This document shows, in pieces, positions 10,091 to 21,744 of a DNA stretch of 64,000 nt (within the stretch, counting starts at the first letter, position 1; each line of letters begins with the position of its first letter). Both the position numbers and the translations under genes were made by a program. The stretch comes from Chrysopilus asiliformis (taxonomy: Eukaryota; Arthropoda; Insecta; Diptera; Rhagionidae). The stretch covers positions 52,012,706 to 52,076,705 of the forward strand of contig OZ035960.1 of assembly GCA_964034945.1 (NCBI GenBank), written 5' to 3'. A model generated the notes under the pieces. The model was not told the DNA's origin. It worked only from the letters and a program-made list of their open reading frames with translations, and made no database searches.

Positions 10091-12484
10091 ACTACTAGAT
10101 CAAGCCATTTGCTATCTCAAATAGGCCACTGAAACGTCAAAAAGCTATGACGAAAAAAAGGGACAAAGCTAGTAATTCTGGGAAATTAAAATTCTGGAAA
10201 AAAATGCTTATGCAGGTCCCCGACGGAATATTATTCAATCCCTATACCGATTATTCATGTTAATATTCAGAGCTGTCACATACATTAATATGTAATTCCC
10301 TAAACCGTGTATAAGTCTTATGAGTTCGATGTAAAACATATAATTCAAGTGTTATTGAGTTTGTTAATTCGAACATCTGACATCACTAAAGTTCGAAGAA
10401 TAAATGAGACAACCATAGTCACGCTGTCCCATATTTTTGCTATGGAATTGTTCGAATGCCGCGATCTAGTAGTACGATATCTGTGGTTGAGTCTTATGTG
10501 CTTGACTACGGGTTAAGGTCACTAATCTTGTCAAAACTTTGAAATTCCAATTTTTTTGATAGTTCTAAAAGTTATACAAAAAACCTTAACCCAGCAACAC
10601 TGGGTATGTAAGGCGGGTATGTAATATTATATGTGCTTAAAACAAAAATTGGAAATAAAAAAAATGGTAAGACCCCGCTTTAATGCCAAATTCGCTGTAA
10701 AATCGTGTTTAAGAAAGAATGGGGTTGTTATCACAATATTTATGAGAAAGTGTGATAAGATACGAATGTAATATTATTAACACGCATAAGCAAATAAACA
10801 TCCACGCGTTTCTATATAAACAGATTTTTTTACACATTTGTGGTTATGAGAGTGAAATTAAAAAAGCAATATCCTGAGAATGTCAAAATACCATTAAGTA
10901 CATGACAAGTAATTGCATGAGCGACAGCCACTTTGTTGTTATAGTCAAGTCAGTCTCACGATTTTAAATATAGACCATGGTCGTGTAAAATCATCAAAGT
11001 GGTTATTCAGCAACAACATGAGGCTGTCACACTAGAACGTAATTTACAGTTCTCAAAGGAATATACAGAGCTGTCAAAATACTAAAATATGTGACAGTAA
11101 AAAACATCATTATCGTGAGTTGCCATTTGGTTTTTTGTTGATGAGGTAAAACAACATTATAATATGTAATCAGGGTGCGAAGGGGAGAGTTGAACCGACA
11201 GCAAGGCAACTTGGTGGGTAGGCCCTTACATTCACTTTACTTTTTAGCATGTCTCTTAGTCTGACATATCTTGCTTGTACCCGTAACCCCGTATTGCCGT
11301 AATGCTGTAATGCGTTCGCTCCCTTCCGACCTAAAACAGCTGACTATGTTATATGCTACACCGAAAAGCGACATAACATGTTCCCCATGACATTCTAGTT
11401 GACGTGTCAGAGTTATACTCGCGTCACTTTTTATTACTCGTTTCATGCGGTAATGATTATAAATGGTTTCATTTTTTACTAGAGGTTCTTTTGTGATTTA
11501 TTTTCTTATTCAGAATCATCATGGTTACCATTCGCAAATGTCGTGTATGACTATATAATTTTCTCAATGGGAAACATGAGAACTTCATCTTGAATTTCAG
11601 TCGCTAAGGCTTACACGTCGTCACAGAAATATCTCTGAATAAAAACTAACTGCCATTATATTCTCCAGAAAATAATTATGAAACTGCAAAACTAAAAATA
11701 AAGGTAGGTATTTAAATAATAATTCAGAAACATTTACTACATCTTTTCTGTTTACTGCGATTTCGCTTACTTTCGCTGAGTGGCTGACTTCTTTCTTTTA
11801 CTTTCAGGTATCGAGTTTGAATCCGAAAGAAAAAATTCTGTTGTTTTAATTTTTTTACTTTTCTTTATTCGGGGGGTTTTTTTATAAGACACTTTTAGTA
11901 AATATTCTATTCGAGTGATTCACTCAGTTAGGGGATTCAGCTCCGCATTTTATCATGATTTTTATTTTTCAATATAAAATGCATATCATAGAGGCGCCTT
12001 TAGTTTTGCCACACCAAATGTAAATAGACGTATACTCAACAGAAAGCGACCTAATCTATTTCCTAATTAGTCGTGTCGAGTTTCAGTCGTTTTTCAAAAA
12101 GGGAGCCCACCATCCTTCCTCGTCGCCGTCACCTTACCGCCGATCTCCTCGCCATGTCGATGTGTGACATATTTATAATCACAGTCTAACATTTAAATCA
12201 CACTATGAAAATTTTGAAAGCTCGTTTTAGGTAGGGCTACAATATGTCTAAGGGAAAATTGTCTTTAGATTTAACGAAAAAGTAATTAAATCAAATTAAA
12301 AAATCGCAAAATTTGCGCCGACGGTTTTTGTACTTGAATTAAATGAAAAGTATTTAAACCAAACGATTGTTGTTTTTCGTCAGACATCGAAGAGACGCAA
12401 CAACAAAGTAACCCCTCTTCTTATTTATTATCTCTACTCTTTATTATTAGTGTATGTTGATAGGATGTTTATCTGTGGTAGCCC
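10091..12484. other. No gene recognised; one Helitron-like 3' end
   Basis: At about 10515-10620 there is a Helitron-like 3' end (AAAAGTTATACAAAAAACC then hairpin ACCCAGCAACACTGGGT). The rest is AT-rich with no recognisable protein or inverted-repeat element. Confidence 0.4.
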
Positions 12485-12488
12485 TCAA

Positions 12489-12724
12489 CACTCTAACTGC
12501 CACGACAGTTTTAAGCCTTTTTCGAATATTTAGTTGTCAGTCAAAAAGGCACTAAGAGAAAAAAAATTGAAACAAAATTATACCTAAATGTTATTTTATT
12601 ACCATAAAATGTGTGCAACTACAAAAAATCGTTGCGGTTGCAGGGAACACTTTAATCATTTTCATTGTGGCCGTTGTGTACAATTAGGTGTCAGGTCTTT
12701 TTGACTGACGTGGCAGTTAGAGTG
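12489..12724. mobile_element. TTAA-type MITE (piggyBac-like)
   Basis: Perfect 16-bp inverted ends CACTCTAACTGCCACG and CGTGGCAGTTAGAGTG. The right flank is TTAA (12725-12728) and the left flank is TCAA (12485-12488), so one base of a TTAA duplication has probably mutated. An inner inverted pair (GTCAGTCAAAAAGGC and its near complement near 12692-12708) strengthens the fold-back. No coding capacity. TTAA preference points to piggyBac or a related superfamily. Confidence 0.8.
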
Positions 12725-12766
12725 TTAAAATTTATTTCAAGGTGGAAAAATGTTATTTTATGTTCT

Positions 12767-12960
12767 ACTAGCAGACCCTTCGTTGCTAGCTTAAAGTTTT
12801 TTGTATAAATTTTAGAAACTTTTGAGAAAAACGTTATCCTTACAGGAACTTCCGTTTCGAATTTTGAAATTCCAACACCAGATTCGTGATAAGTAACCTT
12901 GCAAACCTCCCAAAGCCAGTTTTTGCGAGAAAAATTGGAAAAAGGACATTTGCGTTATGG
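12767..12960 (-). mobile_element. Helitron-like 3' portion, minus strand
   Basis: The reverse complement ends CTTTAAGCTAGCAACGAAGG then GTCTGCTAG, a CTAG terminus. Upstream of that end are one diverged internal unit (GATTCGTGATAAGTAACC, GGAACTTCCGTTTCG, TTGCGTTA). It is 5'-truncated. Confidence 0.6.
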
Positions 12961-13314
12961 CTTAAATTATTTCACGAAAAATAACTCAAACTAATTTTTG
13001 TATTCGCCTAATTTTTGTGTTGATTTTCTGTTCGCCATTGTTAATAACTCCGAAATATTCACTTATTTGTTTCGACTGCATGACGAAAGAAAGAGCTCTC
13101 TGCCAGACTGTTAAATTAAGTGATTGGTTTTTTTTGTTTTTAATACTTTTCATTTAAATAATTTTAGATGCATTTAAATCCAATACCTACATTTAAATTG
13201 ACTGATTTGGTATTTGTTTTTTCTGATTTGTCGTTTAATTGAAATAAAAATCATCTGATTTTGGAGAATAAATGAAAATTAGTTAAATGAAAAGACGGTT
13301 CTTGATTCCACTAC

Positions 13315-13580
13315 ACTCAGAAAAATAATTTGTAATATCTATAAAAAACTTTATAAAGTCTATAAAAATTTAGGCGTGGTTTGGAAACATTCAAATATGG
13401 TCTTAGAACTTATGACAAAAAAATCATTATTTTTATGAAACGATTTTTCATGGCTTTTAATAGATATCATGAAGTTTTAAATGGACTTTATGACGTATTT
13501 TCATAAAATCTATGAAATCTAGTCATACAATTTATGAAGAAATTTCCTTGATGAATCATCAAAAATCATAAAAATTTCAC
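13315..13580 (+). mobile_element. Left half of a TA-type MITE
   Basis: Begins TA then CACTCAGAAAAATAATTTG, the same terminus as the MITE at 5910. Downstream are many short inverted motifs (TATAAAAACTTTAT, CATAAAATCTATGAAATC, AAAATCATAAAAATTTC). No matching right end was found, so the right boundary is a guess. Confidence 0.4.
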
Positions 13581-14450
13581 GTTGTTTTAGTTCTCCCAAC
13601 AATTTTGATTTCTGTTTTATTGGTTTTTTTTCCTATTATTAAATTCACTTGCTGACTTTATCCGAAACTGCCCGTGTCCGCTTATCACAATACTTTTAAT
13701 ATTAGAATTACGAATTCAGTCATCCAGAAAATGTGTCTGTTTGAGGCAAGTGTCTGCCTATGGGAAGTGCTCGCAAACGGACTTTTCATGGTATATATTT
13801 TTTCCATACATGGAAACTAACCGAAATATATACGTGTTTCAATATTTTTTTAAACTTGGAAACTAAAATAAAATAAAAGGATCGAGACTATAAAATAAAT
13901 TTTTAAATTCGGATTCAGGTCGATCATATTCACCGTGTCGAATGATTCATGTGACTTTTGATCCCTTCTACTTTTTGAATTTTAGTTTCATCAGAACTGT
14001 AAAATTAAAACGAAACACTGAATTTTACACAAAAGTTCTGTAATCTTACAAAAAAATTCTGTGAAAATGTTTTACTTTGAATGTTGGAATTCAGGCATCA
14101 TTTTTGATTGTGATTTAAGCTAGATTTTATTTTTGCCGTGTAAAATATGCTTATTGCGTATCTTATATTTATTTCTCACAAATGGTTATTTCTTCTTGTT
14201 TAATGAAAAGCTATCGTTTTACAACTTAACCACAATGTGTCGAATAAGATCCTATCAATTTCCATGCTTACCGACTGCATAGTAATAGTCACTTATAAAA
14301 ACACGTTGTATTGACACTTACTGTGTTGTCGATTGGTTTTATCTTCGCGTGTATCACATTTCTTAGGTGCGCACATAAATAGCGAGATGTCGATGATATG
14401 AAGTTCCTGATTTGTAAAAATTCATTATTCAGTGCTATTATTGGGCGCCA

Positions 14451-14615
14451 CACGGAGAGAAATCCAAATAGAAATATACGAGACAGTGGACTCTTCTGCA
14501 ATGATTCCTTAAAAATGGGGAATTATTCCTATAATTTTGGGAAAATCACTAAAAAATTTCAATGTCTCGTCACTACCAATTTTTTGCAGAATCTGTCCTA
14601 TTATTTCTCTCCGTA
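14451..14615. mobile_element. Fold-back MITE, family B copy 1
   Basis: Ends CACGGAGAGAAAT and ATTTCTCTCCGTA. The interior holds GGACTCTTCTGCAATGATTCC and inverted TTTTTTGCAGAATCTGTCC. It aligns in reverse orientation to 43396-43518, which begins TACACGGAGATAAATAATAG. Confidence 0.7.
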
Positions 14616-14739
14616 CACTTAGTGTATAAATAAATTAAACATTGTATGATTCACTTTATGTATATAAAATACAAAATATTGAAGTCTCAGCAGATTTAAA
14701 AATTTTAAACATAAGAAAAGCTACAATTGCCCGGGGCCA

Positions 14740-15370
14740 ATCGTATAATACTATATTTGATGACAGACAAAATTTTAAAAAAATCCATTTGTATTGAAGA
14801 CGGGGAAAGGAGTGGTCCGATTGGATTGTGATGTATGGAACGGTTATGTAAACTTGTAAACAGATTTTGCACTATAAATTTTTCAATTCGACGCCCCGTT
14901 TTCGAGAAAATAATAAAAAAAAGTATTCAATTTGTATGGGGGAGGGGAGAAGGAGTTGTCCACTTGGATTATAGATAAGTTATGTAGAATCATATTCTAA
15001 ACCATTTCATCTTTACAAATTTTTCGATACGATGCACAATTTCTCAGAAAATAGGGAGAAAGTTTTTCATTTGTGAAGCAGTTGTCCGATTAGATTTTGA
15101 TGTATGGATGAATAATGTAAAATCCTATTCTAAATACATTTTACCTGTATACATTTATCAACTTTGCTCGCCGTTTTCGAGAAAATTGCGAAAAAATATT
15201 TCGTTTGTATGGGGGAGGGGGGAAGGAATGGTCCATTTTTGCTCGTTCAGCCTAGCCATTTACGAGTAACGCAACTACATAAAATTTCAAGACTTCAGCT
15301 TGATTCTTTCGAAAGTTATGGTGTTCACGGACGGACAGATGGACAGACAGAGGGACGGACATGCGGAAAT
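14740..15370 (+). repeat. Repeat family H: imperfect tandem units of about 125 bp
   Basis: Four diverged units each contain GTCCGATTGGATTTTGATG (or a variant), TTATGTAAAATC, ATTTTTC.ATACGACGC, CCGTTTTCGAGAAAAT and TTTGTATGGGGGAGGGG. The array ends with CTTTCGAAAGTTATGGTGTTC and a GGAC-rich tract (15325-15360). The same units, in both orientations, occur at 38790-39660. No coding capacity. It may be the inner array of a non-autonomous transposon. Confidence 0.7.
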
Positions 15371-15508
15371 CAAAATTAATTGTCATCCCTAACACCCAGG
15401 TGTAGTTCAATTTTTTGTCCGAGGATAGGTTCGATGTGTTATAAATGGTATACTCTCCTATATGATCTCTCCTATATATAGAGAGCATAAAAATTTTATA
15501 GAACTATT

Positions 15509-16404
15509 CTACGCTGAGAGAAATTTTTGTTATCAAACGAATAAAATCTGACATTAATTTTACGGTGTTTTTATTTTCATTAAATAAATGTGTTTTCATA
15601 ATGGGCCTTACCAATGACCCGTGACTAACTTAGTAACAGTTTTTGGTGTGTGCGAAACGGGCTATTTGCTTGCTAATTCTAGTAAGTTTTCACACCTTTA
15701 TCACAGCGAATTTAAAACTTTTCAATAAAAACTAGGATTTGAACCGAAATTAGCAAGCAAATAGCTCGTTTCGCACACACCAAAAGCTGTTACTAAGTTA
15801 GTCACGGGTCATTGGTAAGGCCCAATGTGTTTATTTAAAAATTAGTTTGAGCTATTTGTTTGTTAAATTTTCTATGCTGATATTTTCAGAGAAAATTTCC
15901 ATTTTTTGCAAAATTTTGAGCGAAAGTAGTATTTTTTCGAAGCAACACAAGAACTTTTATCGAGCTATTTCATTCGTATTACTAAGAGGAGAGAGTGTTG
16001 GCCGCTATTTATACCTGGCACTTTATTCCGAGAAATTTATTCTTCGACACTAAATTCATGTTGCATAACTGTCTATATTACGGATAGACGCCCAAACTCG
16101 AATTTTTTGAAATAAAACTGTCCGAATAAATTCAAATTTTGGCAACTTTTGCAAGTGATTTTATTCTGCGACAGACGAATAAAATTCGCGGAACAAACTC
16201 TAAATCAAATTCGCAAAGAAATTCAAGAAAAAATCGCAAGTGTAAACGGGATCAAGTGGCATTCTGAATAAAAAAATTTCATTGAATTTATCGAGAAATT
16301 TCATTGATTTTACGAAGAATTCTGTCGCCGATTCCATCGTAAAATTAATGAAATCTTCATCATAAAATCAATGTAATTTTTTTAAGACGATTTTTTCCCT
16401 GAGA
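15509..16404. mobile_element. Candidate TA-flanked element hosting a MITE
   Basis: Left end TA-CGCTGAGAGAAATTTTTG and right end TTTTTTCCCTGAGAG-TA resemble the CACTCAGAGAAA group in inverse orientation, with three mismatches in the first twelve bases. Repeated ATTTCATTGATTTTA-like motifs fill the right part. Contains the 221-bp MITE at 15603-15823. Boundaries are tentative. Confidence 0.4.
15603..15823. mobile_element. 221-bp MITE with long inverted arms
   Basis: Arms of about 70 bases: GGGCCTTACCAATGACCCGT, ACTAACTTAGTAACAG, TTTTGGTGTGTGCGAAACG and GCTATTTGCTTGCTAAT face near-perfect complements. AAT flanks both ends (15600-15602 and 15824-15826), consistent with a 3-bp duplication. Only a small loop of about 70 bases separates the arms. 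Confidence 0.85.
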
Positions 16405-17722
16405 GTAGTTCTAAAATTATCGAAGCTTTTTCAGAAATGCAATCAGAATTCCCAATATTTCATTAAAATGTCAAAAATTTTAATGAAATATCCCCAAAAA
16501 ATTAAAATTAATCTAAAATCATGCTTTCGTCAATTTCACTACTCAATTTCTTTTAATAAAATAAAAACATATAGACGGACCGGACCGAAGGAACCATAAT
16601 CGAAACAAAACAGATGGGGTCTGTCTTCTGTGAAAAGCATCCGATAATTAATTCATTCACAGCCACACACCAATTTGGAAAACAAGAACTGACATCCAAT
16701 TCGGATATGAGTCTGCTATAGGGGGAAAATTGAAATGAGGGAAGAAGAATCAAAATCAGAAGTGATTCCCTCATAGATTAAAAACATCCTGCAGCCACAA
16801 AAAAAAGGAAGAGTGTGGGTATATGGATGGATAGTTAGACAGATGATACGCTATAGTAGGTGGAGAAAAGCTAAAAATATGATGAAGATTCTGAAGTCCT
16901 CATATAACAAATTATGGTTGGCATGAGTTGAATATGATGGTTATGGGCGGTATTGGAATGGCATTCGGGCAGTGAAACTGTCTTCACTAACTACATAGGT
17001 TGGCGTTCACGATAGTAGGTATGAGCACTTCGCTTCGTTTTCACTCTCATACCCAACACTCTGTCTTCGCTGAGCTCGCTTTTAAAGAATAATGACAGGC
17101 AATTAATTTCGAGTGGCCCCTTGTCAGTAACACCCATATTCTCCATAATTTCATTTTCTTTCCGTCTTATTTCCATTTCGGAGCCCTTTTGTACGCGGAA
17201 GATTTTGTATGTGTGTGATTGCGAAAAAAAAAATTCACATTTCTTTTAAATATACTCGTATTGTACATGAATATCTATGAAAAAACTCCGACGGTTTTTT
17301 TTAATTCTATTTTTTTTTCTCATTTTTTGTTCCAAACCAACCGCATTTGAAAAAACGTCACTATCCATTATTATCCCTGACAGCAATGCCAAGTCATTGA
17401 ATCAATTAATTGGTATTAAATTACACACATCATTGCTTTTTCAGAACATTTAGGGGTTTTTTTTATATCCTGTCCAAAAATTATATCGGCGTTATTATTT
17501 TTACTTGCCTTGATTCATTTTAAACACAATATAATTCAAAACAATTGACCGTAATCGATTCCAAAAAAAAAAAAATATTCAGGTGGAATTGAGAACCTTT
17601 TCCTTTTTGGAAGTCGGTTAAAAATAAATGAGAATCCTTCCAGAGGTTTAGAAGTTACCATGGCAAAGGATTAGCGGGACGATAGAAGTGAATTTTTGTA
17701 GGAAAGTGTCATAAACCGAATC
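16405..17722. other. No gene or element recognised
   Basis: AT-rich sequence with short frames and A/T homopolymers. No element ends were identified. Confidence 0.4.
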
Positions 17723-17725
17723 TAA

Positions 17726-18612
17726 AGGCCAAAATACAATGGGCCCAACACTACATTTACCGCGACATTTCAAATTTTAAACTCATAGGACTCTATGCCC
17801 CGACCAACTTTGCAGCCGTAAAAAGTTGAATCAAATTTAACTTTTGTCGGCCAGCTCGCCCACAAAATTTAGTGGTTGATTCAAAATGAAATCTTATGGG
17901 GACGTTGTAAAATCCAAATTTCGTCACTTAAAGAAAGTGTTAGGAAATATAACTTGTATACTGTGTTGCTTAAGGGCCAAACAGATGACGGCAGCAATTG
18001 CGACTGCGGCGTCGACTGCGACGTCATTTTGGGCGTCGAAAAGTCGAGTGGAACACATGCATGAAACTCGACGTCGGGCAGCGTTCCAACAACAACAAAT
18101 TTGACATTTCTGAATCGTGTTTGCAAGATATAAAAAATGATTGTTCTGTCCGATAATTTTCAAAAATTGATGTTAATTGTGTGCGCGTTTTTGCGTTATT
18201 ATAATGACGACGGCGTCGAATTTAGAGATTTTGCTAAATTTATTTTGAAGCCATATGAATTCATGGTTTCTAATTTTTTTGACGTCGCAGTCGACGCCGC
18301 AGTCGCAGTTGCTGCCGTCATCTGTTTGGCCCTTTACATTCAAATATTATTTGCAAGATAATGGGTAACAAAAAATGTTATATGTGGCTCACTGACTTTC
18401 AAAATTCAAATGAAAGAAATAAAGAATAATAAAGACCAAGGATTGAAAAAATGAATTTCGCAGAACAAATAATGAAAAGTTTTATCTGTCAAACAAATGA
18501 AAAGCAAATTACGTTTAGAACAACAAAGCGTGCGCAATTGTATATGGAGGGCGACATTGTCGCCGTAATCTGCCGTCGTAAATGTTGTGTTGGGCCAATT
18601 GTATTTTGGCCT
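17726..18612. mobile_element. Harbinger-type MITE (outer), TAA TSD
   Basis: Inverted ends AGGCCAAAATACAATGGGCC and GGCCAATTGTATTTTGGCCT, followed inside by CAACACTACATTTACCGCGAC facing its counterpart. TAA at 17723-17725 and 18613-18615 is a 3-bp duplication of the TWA type used by PIF/Harbinger transposases. It hosts a second Harbinger-type MITE at 17973-18333. Confidence 0.85.
17973..18333. mobile_element. Harbinger-type MITE (inner), TTA TSD
   Basis: Inverted arms of over 50 bases, starting AGGGCCAAACAGATGACGG and continuing CAGCAATTGCGACTGCGGC and GTCGACTGCGACGTCA, with complements ending at 18333. TTA flanks both sides (17970-17972 and 18334-18336). The arms are rich in CG dinucleotides compared with the AT-rich centre. 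Its first bases resemble those of the element it sits in. Confidence 0.88.
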
Positions 18613-18815
18613 TAAACTTCTGCAGAGTTTTGAAAGATGGCGGGCGAAGGAGTCAGATAGGAATAGATTTTTTTTCATTTAGATCATATTATTTTGCGCG
18701 CTGTTAAGCCACCAAGAAAGTAAAAAGTTCAGAAAACTTGAAACTACGTGAACTTGGTCTAAAAAACTACAACTGATGTTCGTGAAAATTGCCTTCGACT
18801 ACTTTTTTAATTTTA

Positions 18816-19407
18816 TACTATGTTCACACCGACGCAAAATCACGTAATTTGGCGAAATGATTTTAGATCTTAAACCAAAGTGTTCACACAGAGATTAAGG
18901 TAATTTTGTTTGACAAGTTCGTGTAGGATTACTATGAATTTTAGTAATATGATGAATAATACAATTCAAAACATCGATGAAATATGTGCAAACAGAATTA
19001 GACACTTTAGACGACAATGGAAATTATCTGTAATGAAAATAAACAATTATTTTCCATTTCATATTTAACTGCATCATAAACATGTCCATTTATTTATTTT
19101 TTCAGACCACAGGTTTACTAATATATCCTCTTCGCGTGCGGAACACGGCTTCTTTTTCTTAGATTTCCGTTTTTCCAATGCAGCACAAATGTCAAAACTA
19201 ATGTGCTGAAGAGAGCTGAATAAGTGATGCAGGGTTGTATTCATTGTTTTTGCTTGATTTCGTTCCTAATTTTGTGGAAATTACATACTTTTAGTGATTT
19301 TGAAAACAGGCTTTTGTACTGGAAATCTCGTGATTTCGAGCGTGATTTCGTTCAAAATTACGAAAATCTTCAAAATTACGTAATTTTGCGTCGGTGTGAA
19401 CATAGTA
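18816..19407. mobile_element. Harbinger-type MITE, TTA TSD, 592 bp
   Basis: Inverted ends TACTATGTTCACACCGACGC and GCGTCGGTGTGAACATAGTA, followed by AAAATCACGTAATTTTG-like arms. TTA at 18813-18815 and 19408-19410. The interior (about 19090-19260) has more balanced composition but no recognised protein. Confidence 0.85.
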
Positions 19408-19410
19408 TTA

Positions 19411-20497
19411 AGTACATGTTCCAAAATAATAACGACAAAAACTACGGCACCTCTTTTACTTATACGCTAAATTTCCAAACCAGATGAAATTCTTTTATTT
19501 TAGGTCTGGATTAGACATAAATTCCAAATTTTTTCCATGGCCTGCCATTAAGATAACATTTTCAGAGCATTTTTGCCCGAGATATCAACAAAAATTCTGA
19601 CAAATGCTGTCTCCGTGGGGCATTTCAATGGCGGGTCATGAAAACATTCATAATTTTTATCTAAAAGAGACATTAAATGCACCTTAAACCAATATATCGA
19701 AAATAATATGAGTTCAAATTAAAAGTTTTAGGTAAACAAAAATTTCAGACCGTGTAAAAAATGTAAACCGTGAAAAGCGGAAATAGAATTTTCCGAGAAG
19801 CCGTCTTATTGTCATGTAAATCGGGAAATCGGTGTATTCGATATCTTTGCCGATTCGATATACCGACCATGCACGTAAGACAAACAAAAAAAATTGCAGC
19901 CTATATTTAGCTTGTGCTGACCAATAAATTGGTCATTTAATATTGTGTGGTAGCGATTGCCATATGGTCGTACTAAAAACACTGTCAACTGCCACTTTGT
20001 GCGCTTGTTGATTCAGTATAAGAAGTCCATATATCACACATGTTTCCCGGCGTCGAGTTGTAAATTGATACTAATGAGCTGCTTGTGATTGATTAACACC
20101 ATCAGATGACAACAACGTCATCACCAGTAATAAAGGAAGGCATACAAAATTTCCTTAAGTTTGGTAAATGAAGACAGAGAAAAGTCTTTAATTAGGTGCT
20201 AAAAATTTTATAATTTATGATCGTTACTTCATTTAGCTCATGTATTAGATGGTGTCTATAAAATACGTTACGCTAAATTTGGCTCTTTTCAAACCGCCTT
20301 CCTTTTTTGAAAAAACACCTCAACACCAAGATCTCCCCACCACCCTTACAAATTTATTTTAAACTAACTTTGAGAAATTTACTTGGAATGCCAAATTTTA
20401 ATATGAAATTAAAATTACAATCAATGCTCCGGACTGGTGTTGGGTTCTCGAAACAGCAACCATTGAGTCTTTATAACTCATGGATAAATAGACAGAT
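19411..20497. other. No gene recognised
   Basis: Contains at 20250-20300 a GGTGTCTATAAAATACGTTACGC-type stretch like that at 38563-38595, a short dispersed motif. Otherwise nothing could be assigned. Confidence 0.4.
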
Positions 20498-20714
20498 TAA
20501 TGCTACATTTACACGAATGACAAATTTGTCATTTTTTTCTTGTCATTATGTTAATTCCCGTGTAAATGGCATAATTTATGTAATTTTTTCTGTCAGAAAA
20601 TGTCAATCTCTCATAAAAGAATGAACTTGTCCATTCTTTTATGCCAGATTGTCATTCGTGCAAACGCAATATTAGTTATGACAACTTCAGTATTCAACTT
20701 TTGTCATAACTAAT

Positions 20715-21554
20715 CACCTCTATTCTTGAAAACGGCGTTAGGAGCAAAATCGTAACGCGTTCGATTCGATTCGCTACGCAACTGGTATTCTGGAAAACGC
20801 CGGGAGCTTCCCGTTTGGTACATAAAGTATCGCATGGCAACGTGCTGTCAAACATAAGCTGATTTGATTGTTTGTTCTTAATTTTCAATAAAAGTGAAGT
20901 GTTTGAAGCGATTTGCTTCAGTAGCCATGGATTCTACACTGATGTATCATTTATTGAGGCAAGAGGAGCTGAATTCGTTACGCCAGCAAACAAATTTCTA
21001 AGACACTCTTCAGATTTGATGAGCTTAACCGATGAAGCGAAAGTTCATACAAATACTGGGAATTTCATAGATTTTTGTTTGTAATTTTGTAGATTCAAAA
21101 AATATTTCCGGTTGAACAAGACTGCTTTGGAATACATTGAATTTCCTCCCACAAAAAATTCACCTCTATCGGCGACTTCCCTTGGCAATGTCCGGATTGT
21201 TTTTCATTTTTGAAATTAAAAATGCAAACTAGTCTGTGTTTGTAGTGTTTTTCTTTACACTCCTATTTTAAGAAATCACTGTTAAAATCTTTGATTTAAA
21301 CATATAATAGATTTACCTTACATTTTTGTAAACACTCAATTCAAACGTCAATGAAACGCGAGAAATTTGAAGTGAGTGATTTAACCTCAAAAAAGTGCTC
21401 CCGGCGTATTCAAGAATAACAAAAATCGAATGCGTTGCAATGCGTTATTCCAAATCGAACGTTGATAGATACTGCGTATTCAAGAATACCGATTGCTCAC
21501 GATCGAACACTAATCGAGCAAATAAACGTAACGCCGTATTCAAGAATAGAGGTG
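20715..21554 (+). mobile_element. Harbinger-like element, internally deleted, 840 bp
   Basis: Inverted ends CACCTCTATTCTTGAAAACG and its counterpart ending AAGAATAGAGGTG; AAT duplicated at 20712-20714 and 21555-21557. Sub-terminal GTATTCAAGAATA motifs occur several times near the right end (about 21407, 21477, 21537) and one TATTCTGGAAAACGCC in the left. It carries an exon-like transposase relic. The 3-bp duplication fits the PIF/Harbinger group although the classic sequence is TWA. Confidence 0.75.
20925..21213 (+). pseudogene. Harbinger-like transposase N-terminal relic
   Basis: An ATG at 20927 begins a short frame (STLMYHLLRQEELNSLRQQ), overlapped by a frame giving NKFLRHSSDLMSLTDE. After a stretch ending TTTTGTAG at 21095, which looks like a 3' splice site, a frame from 21097 gives FKKYFRLNKTALEYI and ends at a stop at 21211. 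The order, an R..D.S/L.LTDE segment followed by FR.YFRLNK.A..Y, is the usual start of Harbinger DDE transposases, upstream of the catalytic domain. The DDE domain is absent. Frameshifts and the deletion make it non-functional. The family call rests on short motifs. Confidence 0.55.
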
Positions 21555-21744
21555 AATATTGCGTTTGCACGAATGACAATCTGGCATAAAAGAATGGACA
21601 AGTTCATTCTTTTATGATAGATTGACATTTTCTGACAGAAAAAATTACAAAAATTATGCCATTTACACGGGAATTAACATAATGACAAGAAAAAAATGAC
21701 AAATTTGTCATTCGTGTAAATGTAGCATTACTTTTTAATATGTC

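Larger units (their letters stand above)
20500..21728. mobile_element. Palindromic TA MITE split by a Harbinger-like element
   Basis: The outer arms, about 170 bases each, start ATGCTACATTTACACGAATG and end at the complementary GTAAATGTAGCAT, with TA at 20498-20499 and 21729-21730. The arms stay paired through GACAAATTTGTCA, AAAAGAATGAACTTGTCC and CAAACGCAATATT. Excising the inner element (20715-21554) and one AAT joins the arms into a 386-bp near-perfect palindrome with the loop at about 20685-20700. Confidence 0.85.

Noticed and set aside
18137..18361. 74-codon frame with AVDAAVAVAAVICLAL
   Set aside because: Product of the CG-rich inverted arm of a Harbinger-type MITE.
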